From: Candidatus Zixiibacteriota bacterium
GTDB taxonomy: Bacteria > Zixibacteria > MSB-5A5 > GN15 > JAAZOE01
Reading direction: 5' to 3'
Assembly (NCBI GenBank): GCA_012797915.1
Contig: JAAZOE010000027.1
Location: 1 to 5,355, forward strand
Length of the DNA stretch: 5,355 bases
The notes below the pieces were generated by a model. The model was not told the DNA's origin, did no database searches, and was given only the letters and a program-made list of their open reading frames with translations. A program made the position numbers and the translations under genes. Each line of letters starts with the position of its first letter. Positions within the stretch are counted from its first letter, which is position 1. Of this stretch, positions 1-4,597 are shown one piece after another.

Positions 1-2
1 CG

Positions 3-239
3 TCGGGGTCGGCGGGAGCGATGTTGGAGGCGGTGGCGGCCAAAGCGCGGCAGTACGCCAAAGAATTCACCTTTCGGGTACAGTGGGTGGATGGCCGCGA
101 CAATCGCGCCGCCGCGCCGATCGGCGGGATCCCCGATCTTCCGGACGAGTCGGGCCGCCGCCTGAAAGGGTCGCTCTCCCATCCGGACCCGCTTGCCGCC
201 CCCCGCCATCCACAGCAACCCAAATCCGATTTATTTTAA
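3..239 (+). CDS. 3' end of an unrecognised protein gene (start outside the window)
   Basis: The frame is open from the left edge to a TAA stop at 237-239 and encodes at least 78 residues. The first ATG (position 21) has no Shine-Dalgarno sequence in front of it and the frame is open upstream, so the true start probably lies outside the window. The first 50 or so codons have the G/C-rich third positions of the other genes here, which supports coding. The visible part begins with an Ala-rich amphipathic helix, then a stretch reading FTFRVQWVDGRDN, then a hydrophilic tail rich in Pro, Asp and Arg that looks disordered and ends in KSDLF. No transmembrane segment is visible. I do not recognise the family. 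The next gene lies 108 bases downstream, so co-transcription is possible but not shown. No terminator was seen after the stop. Confidence 0.45.
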   Translation, partial: SGSAGAMLEAVAAKARQYAKEFTFRVQWVDGRDNRAAAPIGGIPDLPDESGRRLKGSLSHPDPLAAPRHPQQPKSDLF

Positions 240-330
240 TCCGACGCGGTCGTTGCCGGTACAAGACAGTATGAGTTTACGGTTGCGCCCGGCCGGTAAA
301 TTCCGTACGTAAACGGCCGATAGAAACCAA

Positions 331-336
331 GAGGAG
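331..336 (+). promoter_or_regulatory. Shine-Dalgarno sequence of the beta-propeller gene
   Basis: GAGGAG lies 11 bases before the ATG at 348. The spacing is slightly long but the match to the anti-SD is strong. No other in-frame start codon is as well placed, so it fixes the start of the gene. Confidence 0.65.
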
Positions 337-347
337 TAAACAACGCG

Positions 348-1472
348 ATGGATGCAACGGCTGTGAAACGGCACCTTCTTTCTGTCATCTTTATACTGGC
401 CTTGGCCGGAGTTGTCGCCCCGTTGGGGGGATATGAGCTGGTCAGCGAGTACACGATCCCGCTGGATGAAAAAGACCATATCATGGGCTCGCTCGGCGAC
501 AACTTCCTGGTGTACAACCGGGGATACATGGTCCTGTACAACAACATGGGGAAACGGTTGTTCGACCGCAAGATCAACGGCGCGGTGACGCCGACGGTAT
601 CGCCCAACGGGAAATACCTCGGGTTGGTCACCTATGCCGGGAGCGGGCCGAACGAGTTCAAGACGGTCAAACTGGAGATGCTCGACATCAACGGCAAGGT
701 CCTCTGGACGCTCAAGGAGCCGGCGGCCAACAAATTCATTCTGGCCGACAACGGCGGCATTTATGGGATCGAAGGGGTGGAGGGGATGTCCCCCACGCGC
801 ATCCACCTGTACGATCGTTACGGCGACCGCAACAGCATCATCCCGGTGAACAATTACCACGGCCTGACCATTTCTCCGTCGGGCGGGCGGCTGTTGGTGG
901 ATCGGGCGCTGGACGGCCTGGAGGTGTACGATACGCTGGGGAATCTTCTGGCGGCGCTGCCGACGGCCAAATTCTATCGGTTCGACCGGGACGAGCGGTA
1001 CCTGGTGACCTTTTTCAACGGCGTCCTGCATGTCTATCAGGATTTGAAAGAAGTCAAGACCATCACCTCGGCCGAGATCGATTTGGAGGATATGGCCGTG
1101 GATGTCGCCGCCGACCGGGTCGTGCTGGCTTCGCCCAAGCGGTTGGAAGTGTTCCAACTGACCACGGGTGCGAAGACGTGGGAATTTCCGCTTCTGGAGG
1201 AGGAGAAATCGTTCACCTCGGTGGACATTTCCCGCGACGGGCAACGGATCGTCTGCGGCGTGGATATCAATCTGGGAACCGGCGTGGTCAAGGAGAAGCG
1301 CCATGTCGAGGGATACGTGTATTTATTCCCCATCGGCGGGCAGACGTTGGTTTCGCGGAAGGTGACCTACGGCCGCTGGGGAGTCGGTGTTCCCCGGGTG
1401 GTGTTTTCGGCCGGCGGTGGAGGGGTCATGATGGAGACCCGGGAAAACGTTGAAAAACTGCGGATCAAGTGA
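348..1472 (+). CDS. Exported beta-propeller (WD40/PQQ-like) repeat protein, function unknown
   Basis: This 374-residue protein starts with a typical Sec signal peptide: charged Lys7-Arg8, a hydrophobic core at about 10-24, and a possible Ala-x-Ala cleavage site after residue 20. There is no lipobox cysteine, so it should be released to the periplasm or exterior rather than lipid-anchored. The rest is a run of about seven or eight degenerate beta-blades of 33-45 residues, near 48-76, 80-122, 127-163, 171-204, 208-240, 248-282, 289-338 and 346-374. Several share the pattern 'S-P/R-x-G-x-x-(hydrophobic)' followed by 'hydrophobic-x-V/L-Y/F-D' and an 'N-G-K/N' turn (SPNGKYLGL, SPSGGRLLV, SRDGQRIVC; LYDRYGD, VYDTLGN). 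Such propellers usually act as protein-binding or ligand-sensing platforms; no catalytic motif is visible. It has a clear SD and is closed by the terminator at 1515-1542, so it is probably the last or only gene of its unit. The propeller call is firm; any specific role would be a guess. Confidence 0.85.
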   Translation: MDATAVKRHLLSVIFILALAGVVAPLGGYELVSEYTIPLDEKDHIMGSLGDNFLVYNRGYMVLYNNMGKRLFDRKINGAVTPTVSPNGKYLGLVTYAGSGPNEFKTVKLEMLDINGKVLWTLKEPAANKFILADNGGIYGIEGVEGMSPTRIHLYDRYGDRNSIIPVNNYHGLTISPSGGRLLVDRALDGLEVYDTLGNLLAALPTAKFYRFDRDERYLVTFFNGVLHVYQDLKEVKTITSAEIDLEDMAVDVAADRVVLASPKRLEVFQLTTGAKTWEFPLLEEEKSFTSVDISRDGQRIVCGVDINLGTGVVKEKRHVEGYVYLFPIGGQTLVSRKVTYGRWGVGVPRVVFSAGGGGVMMETRENVEKLRIK

Positions 1473-1514
1473 GGGCCGGAAAGGAAACGGCCTGCATAAA
1501 TTCTGACTGTATCT

Positions 1515-1542
1515 GCCGCCGCCTTCGGGCGGCGGCTTTTTT
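1515..1542 (+). terminator. Intrinsic terminator after the beta-propeller gene
   Basis: A perfect 9-bp stem (GCCGCCGCC at 1515-1523, GGCGGCGGC at 1528-1536) closes on a TTCG tetraloop in the very stable C(UUCG)G context. Six T residues follow (1537-1542). It begins 42 bases after the stop at 1472, in the right orientation to end that transcript and insulate the next gene. Confidence 0.95.
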
Positions 1543-1704
1543 ATTCCCGTCATCGAAAAATCCAACCGCATGTCCGATAAGGGATTGTGAGCGGACCATA
1601 AATCGGGGTCAATTTTCGGGACCGATATTTTGTCCATGGCCGGGCGGGCACTGCCTTTGCTTCCTTATGAGGTCAGAAGACCATTTTCAAACGCGTGGCT
1701 GACG

Positions 1705-2499
1705 ATGCTGGATACACTGAAGATCATACCTCTGGACAAGATCGTGGCTTTCGAGGCCCCTGCCGATGATCGCGTGGAGAGACTGGCCGCGGAGATCGAA
1801 GAGGAAGGAAAGCTGCATAATCCTCTGCTGGTGAAGCCTCTGGACAACCGGTATCTGCTTCTGGATGACGTGGCGGTGCTGGCGGCACTGAGCCGCCTGA
1901 ACCTAAGACATGTGCCGATTCAGCCGGCCGATGCTTCGCTGGCGGTTCGCCCGTGGCAACGGGTGGTGGAGCACTGGCAGAAAGACGATCTTCTGGCTTA
2001 CCTGCGGGCGTTTCCTCGCCAAGTGTCGTTGTCGACCGGCACCGGGCCATTGACGAGCCGGCAGGCGGGGGTGCGATTTCGGGATGTCGGTTCCTATCGC
2101 CTGACCTTTTCCTCGGATTCGTTTTTCACCCGGTGCGACATGATCTGCCGGTTGATTGCTTCCTGCGGCCATGCCGGGGGAGGGTTCCGGGCCAAGCTGG
2201 CGCTGGATGATCCCGATCCGTTACGGTCGTTTCCGCAGGCGACGGCCGCCGTATACCCGCCGTTCTTTTCGCTGGACGAGCTGGCTGCAATTGCCGGCGG
2301 CCACGTTCGTTTGCCGTATGGTCTGATTCGGATCGATCAGCCGGGGCGGATTCTGGGAATCGATTTCGCTTTGGAGATTCTGCAGGAGACGGCGCCGCTG
2401 GAGGAAAAGGAAGCGTTTTTGAAGGAGTTGATACGGATGCGAATGGCATCCGATCGGACGGCCTATTATGACGGTTACGTCCTGGTGCTGAATAATTAA
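1705..2499 (+). CDS. SbnI-like ParB/sulfiredoxin-fold protein (putative free-serine kinase relative, degenerate active-site motif)
   Basis: From the ATG at 1705 this is a 264-residue protein, close to the roughly 250 residues of SbnI. Residues 5-73 form a ParB/Srx-type domain: LKIIPLDKI (5-13), the acidic pair position F16-E17, the helix to residue 34, NPLLV (39-43), then RYLLLDD (49-55) and a helix ending HVPIQ (69-73). Trp84-Gln85 and the C-terminal RLPYGLIRIDQPGRILGI (202-219), with a closing helix and YVLVLNN, match the order I recall in SbnI-type proteins, which phosphorylate free L-serine to O-phospho-L-serine. The family's DGxHR motif here reads DDVAV (54-58): the first Asp and Glu17 remain, but Gly, His and Arg are gone. 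It may be a diverged kinase or a non-catalytic binding protein. No helix-turn-helix of true ParB is evident. In-frame TTG 1630 and ATG 1636 would add 25 or 23 residues, but that stretch has poor codon use (tandem AGA at 1675-1680) and falls before the family's usual N-terminus. None of the three starts has a good SD. No siderophore genes are adjacent. Confidence 0.75.
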   Translation: MLDTLKIIPLDKIVAFEAPADDRVERLAAEIEEEGKLHNPLLVKPLDNRYLLLDDVAVLAALSRLNLRHVPIQPADASLAVRPWQRVVEHWQKDDLLAYLRAFPRQVSLSTGTGPLTSRQAGVRFRDVGSYRLTFSSDSFFTRCDMICRLIASCGHAGGGFRAKLALDDPDPLRSFPQATAAVYPPFFSLDELAAIAGGHVRLPYGLIRIDQPGRILGIDFALEILQETAPLEEKEAFLKELIRMRMASDRTAYYDGYVLVLNN

Positions 2500-2523
2500 G
2501 ACGAGACCTCCCCTGCGTATAGA

Positions 2524-2567
2524 AACGGCCCGGCAGTCGCCATGACTCCGGGCCGTTCCCGTTTCTT
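2524..2567 (+). terminator. Intrinsic terminator after the SbnI-like gene
   Basis: AACGGCCCGG (2524-2533) pairs perfectly with CCGGGCCGTT (2548-2557). Beyond a single bulged C, AGTC (2535-2538) pairs with GACT (2544-2547) around a GCCAT loop. The downstream tract CCCGTTTCTT is only partly T-rich. On the minus strand the same stem is followed by TCTATA, so weak bidirectional action is possible. It lies 25 bases after the stop at 2499. Confidence 0.75.
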
Positions 2568-2579
2568 AAACGATGATTG

Positions 2580-2592
2580 CCCTTGATAAGGG
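2580..2592. repeat. Small inverted repeat
   Basis: CCCTT, a three-base GAT spacer, then AAGGG. It is a short hairpin between the larger stems of this convergent intergenic region. No function can be assigned from one copy. Confidence 0.35.
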
Positions 2593-2602
2593 AAACACAA
2601 AT

Positions 2603-2626
2603 GCCCGGATTGCAGGCAATCCGGGC
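2603..2626 (-). terminator. Perfect 11-bp palindrome: REP-like element or rpsT terminator
   Basis: GCCCGGATTGC (2603-2613) and GCAATCCGGGC (2616-2626) are exact reverse complements with only AG between them. Read on the minus strand the stem is followed by ATTTGTGTTT, a T-rich tract that would suit an intrinsic terminator for rpsT. The wording, including the flanking GGTAGCCCGGATTGC seen on the minus strand, also resembles dispersed extragenic palindromes of the 'GTAGCCCGGAT' type common in GC-rich bacteria. The sequence alone cannot separate the two readings, and both may hold. Confidence 0.55.
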
Positions 2627-2650
2627 TACCCCGACCTCATCAACCTGTGT

Positions 2651-2673
2651 CCCGTCCGCAAAAGGCGGACGGG
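2651..2673. repeat. Perfect 9-bp inverted repeat next to the rpsT stop
   Basis: CCCGTCCGC (2651-2659) and GCGGACGGG (2665-2673) flank a five-base AAAAG loop. It begins 11 bases beyond the rpsT stop on the minus strand. Neither side carries a T tract, so it is a poor intrinsic terminator on its own. A role in 3'-end stability of the rpsT mRNA is a plausible inference. Confidence 0.6.
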
Positions 2674-2683
2674 GGAAAGGTGG

Positions 2684-2956
2684 TTACTGCGCTTTGGAGG
2701 CGGCGGCTTTGGTTCTGGCCGAGGCCTTGGCCAGACGTGATTTCAGTCGGGCCGCGCGGTTCTTGTGCAGGATCTTCTTGCCCCGGGCTTTGTCGATCTC
2801 GGAATAGAGGGCTTTCAGATCGACCTCTTCATTGCCGGCCAGTTTGGCCCGGGTTTCCTTCAGCGTCCGCCGGAGAACCGTCTTGTTGGCGATGTTCCGG
2901 GTCCGGGCGGCGGCGGCCTGAATCAGGCGCTTCTTGCAGGACTTATGGTGTGGCAA
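2684..2956 (-). CDS. rpsT: 30S ribosomal protein S20
   Basis: The 90-residue protein has the length and composition of bacterial S20, a primary 16S rRNA-binding protein of the small subunit. It opens with the family's typical MPHHKSCKKRL, continues with a long basic helix (R-x-R-N near 18-20, N-K near 23-24), an acidic linker near 42-47 and the K-G-x-I/L-H-K-N-x-A-A-R-x-K-S-R-L block at about 59-74, and ends in an Ala/Lys-rich tail. The start is TTG at 2956-2954: the SD AAAGGAG (complement of 2962-2968) sits five bases ahead, and the residues right after it match the family's N-terminus. A longer reading from an ATG at 3037 would run through the promoter and add non-homologous residues, so it is rejected. 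E. coli rpsT also starts with UUG, where the weak start is tied to autoregulation. Cys7 is an unusual residue in this position. Its neighbour murJ is divergent. Confidence 0.97.
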   Translation of the reverse strand: MPHHKSCKKRLIQAAAARTRNIANKTVLRRTLKETRAKLAGNEEVDLKALYSEIDKARGKKILHKNRAARLKSRLAKASARTKAAASKAQ

Positions 2957-2961
2957 AAAAA

Positions 2962-2968
2962 CTCCTTT
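2962..2968 (-). promoter_or_regulatory. Shine-Dalgarno sequence of rpsT (decides the TTG start)
   Basis: On the minus strand AAAGGAG is followed by five T residues and then the TTG start codon at 2956. The strong SD at ideal spacing supports the non-ATG start. Confidence 0.9.
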
Positions 2969-2970
2969 CG

Positions 2971-2999
2971 TTTTCCCTTCCAAAGACCTACAATATAAT
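2971..2999 (+). promoter_or_regulatory. Probable promoter of murJ
   Basis: A perfect -10 TATAAT stands at 2994-2999 on the plus strand. At 17 bases upstream the -35 position reads TTTTCC (2971-2976), a weak match, so an activator or a low basal rate may apply. The start would lie near 3006, about 22 bases before the murJ ATG. The -10 overlaps the rpsT -10 on the other strand. Confidence 0.5.
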
Positions 3000-3019
3000 G
3001 TTTGCCGGACCTCTGTCAA
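2992..3019 (-). promoter_or_regulatory. Sigma70-type promoter of rpsT
   Basis: On the minus strand a perfect -35 TTGACA (complement of 3014-3019) is separated by 16 bases from a -10 TATATT (complement of 2992-2997, five of six matches). Transcription should start near 2985, giving a leader of about 30 bases before the TTG start. The strength fits a ribosomal protein gene. Confidence 0.85.
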
Positions 3020-3027
3020 TAGAGTAA

Positions 3028-4581
3028 ATGACCGCAAAGTCAGGATTTACCAAAGCGTTTTCGCGCGTCGCCCTGGGGACCCTGGTTTCCCGGGTCCTCG
3101 GCCTCGTCCGCGAGCAGGTTTTTGCCCACCTGTTTGGGGCCGGTATGGCCGCCGATGCCTTCTTTGCCGCTTTCCGGATTCCCAATCTGCTGCGAGACCT
3201 GTTCGCCGAGGGGGCCCTTTCCTCGGCCTTCGTCCCGGTGTTCAAACAAGACATGAAAGAGAAGGGGAATGCCGCCGCGTTTGAACTGGCTCAGGTCTGT
3301 TTCACCGTCCTGACTATCGTGCTGGCCGTCATCATCATCGTGGGGGCTCTCCTGTCGCCGTGGCTGGTGAAAGTCATCGCCTTCGGGTTCGGCGACATCC
3401 CCGGCAAGGCGGAACTGACCACCCGGCTGACAGTCATCATGTTCCCGTTTCTGCTGCTGGTGGCGCTGGCGGCCCTGGCCATGTCGATTCTCAACTCCTT
3501 CGACCGGTTCGGCATCCCGGCGGTCGCTCCGGCACTATTCAACCTCGGCTCCATCGCCGCCGCCTACTTCATCTGCCCCTATATGAAGGAACCGATCGTG
3601 GGGATGGCGCTGGGGGTGCTGTTGGGAGGATTGGGACAATTCGTCATCCAACTGCCGAGTCTGCACCGGATCGGCTTCCGGTTCCGGTTCAAACCGGATT
3701 TCCCTCACGAGGGTTTGCATCGGGTGGGTAAGCTCATGTTGCCGATGGTCAGCGGTCTGGCCGCCGGACGGGTGAACATCTTCGTCAATACCCTCTTGGC
3801 CTCGCTTCTGGCCGCCGGATCGGTCTCCTACCTGACCTATTCGTACCGGATTATGCACCTGCCCCTGGGGATGATCGCCGTCGGCTTGGGGACGGTGGCC
3901 TTGCCGAAAGCCTCGGAGCAGGCGGCCAACAACGACCGGGCCGGAATTGCGGCCACGTTTTACCGGTCGGTACATCTCTGTTTCTTTCTGGTCTTCCCGG
4001 TGGCGGCTTATTTCATCGCCTGTGGCGTGGATGTCGTCGCCATTTTGTTTCAGCACGGGAAGTTCGGTCCGGAGGATACGCTTAACACCTATTATGCCCT
4101 CAACTGGTACAGCCTCGGCTTGATCGGTTTCGCCGGAGTGCGGGTGACCGCCCCGGTGTATTATGCTCTCAAGGATGCCGTCCGGCCGATGCGGTATTCG
4201 ATCATTTCGGTGGGGGTCAACCTGGCGGCCAATTTCCTGTTCATTCCGTTTTTCAATTTCGCCGGCCTGGCGGCGGCGACCACAATGGGTGGATTGGTCA
4301 ATTTCGCGCAATTGCTTCATACTCTTCCGCGAATGGTGCCGGAGGTCAGTCTCCGTCGGGTCATGAGTCTGTTCCTGCGGGCGGTGGCGGCGGCAGGTAT
4401 AGTCGGGCTGGCGATGTACCTCATCGGCAAACATCCATGGATGACCGGCCTGGGGGACCATTTCAAGGGCCGGCTGTTGCGCCTGACGATTCAGTTTGTC
4501 ATCGGGGCCGGCGGGTATTTTATTATATCATATTTGCTGGGGAATATCCCCGCGTTGCGGAGCACGAAGAGACACTCATAA
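3028..4581 (+). CDS. murJ: Lipid II flippase MurJ (MviN family, MOP superfamily)
   Basis: The 517-residue polytopic inner-membrane protein has the usual MurJ length and about 14 hydrophobic segments. MurJ moves the peptidoglycan precursor lipid II from the cytoplasmic to the outer face of the membrane. The N-terminal signature is clear: VSRVLGLVRE (20-29), FGAGMAADAFFAAFRIPN (36-53), LLRDLFAEGALSSAFVP (54-70). By position Arg22, Arg28, Asp43 and Arg56 correspond to E. coli Arg18, Arg24, Asp39 and Arg52, and Arg274 in SYRIMHLP to the essential Arg270, so the substrate-cavity charges are conserved. LFQHGKF and GLIGFAGVRVTAPVYYALKD are further family blocks. The ATG at 3028 gives the expected N-terminus; its SD is weak (AGAG three bases ahead). 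It is divergent from rpsT, an arrangement also seen in Pseudomonas-type genomes, and comEC follows after 16 bases, implying one operon. No defect is visible. Confidence 0.97.
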   Translation: MTAKSGFTKAFSRVALGTLVSRVLGLVREQVFAHLFGAGMAADAFFAAFRIPNLLRDLFAEGALSSAFVPVFKQDMKEKGNAAAFELAQVCFTVLTIVLAVIIIVGALLSPWLVKVIAFGFGDIPGKAELTTRLTVIMFPFLLLVALAALAMSILNSFDRFGIPAVAPALFNLGSIAAAYFICPYMKEPIVGMALGVLLGGLGQFVIQLPSLHRIGFRFRFKPDFPHEGLHRVGKLMLPMVSGLAAGRVNIFVNTLLASLLAAGSVSYLTYSYRIMHLPLGMIAVGLGTVALPKASEQAANNDRAGIAATFYRSVHLCFFLVFPVAAYFIACGVDVVAILFQHGKFGPEDTLNTYYALNWYSLGLIGFAGVRVTAPVYYALKDAVRPMRYSIISVGVNLAANFLFIPFFNFAGLAAATTMGGLVNFAQLLHTLPRMVPEVSLRRVMSLFLRAVAAAGIVGLAMYLIGKHPWMTGLGDHFKGRLLRLTIQFVIGAGGYFIISYLLGNIPALRSTKRHS

Positions 4582-4584
4582 GAC

Positions 4585-4591
4585 AGGAAAG
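4585..4591 (+). promoter_or_regulatory. Shine-Dalgarno sequence of comEC
   Basis: AGGAAAG lies six bases before the ATG at 4598 in the short murJ-comEC gap. It defines the start of the downstream gene. Confidence 0.75.
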
Positions 4592-4597
4592 AAACCG

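Noticed and set aside
283..311. TTGCGC-N17-TACGTA as a promoter for the beta-propeller gene
   Set aside because: Only three of six -35 and two of six -10 positions match; too weak to annotate.
231..1304. Long minus-strand open frame (357 codons) opposite the beta-propeller gene
   Set aside because: It is the mirror of a strongly coding plus-strand gene with a signal peptide and repeats. Its product is rich in His, Arg, Gln and Val with no domain pattern, as expected from antisense of GC-biased codons.
1605..1618. GGGGTCAATTTTCG resembling short terminal repeats of IS21-type elements
   Set aside because: Only one copy is present, with no partner end, target duplication or transposase trace. 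It is most likely chance.
1585..1631. Possible promoter (TTGTGA, or TATTTT at 1626-1631) for the SbnI-like gene
   Set aside because: No pair of boxes at acceptable spacing matches well on both sides.
1705..2499. Chromosome-partitioning ParB
   Set aside because: The N-terminal fold is shared, but there is no helix-turn-helix or CTP-binding GxxRR-type box, no parA neighbour, and the C-terminal half fits SbnI-type proteins.
2957..3037. N-terminal extension of rpsT from an ATG at 3037
   Set aside because: It would translate through the rpsT promoter and SD. The S20 family N-terminus begins exactly at the TTG at 2956.
3535..4461. Minus-strand open frame of 308 codons opposite murJ
   Set aside because: It lies wholly within murJ; the product is low-complexity and hydrophilic with many Gln, His, Arg and Gly, a typical antisense shadow.
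4539..4551. GGGGAATATCCCC palindrome near the end of murJ
   Set aside because: It encodes the conserved-looking LGNIP stretch of murJ and has no T tract; there is no reason to call it a terminator or operator.
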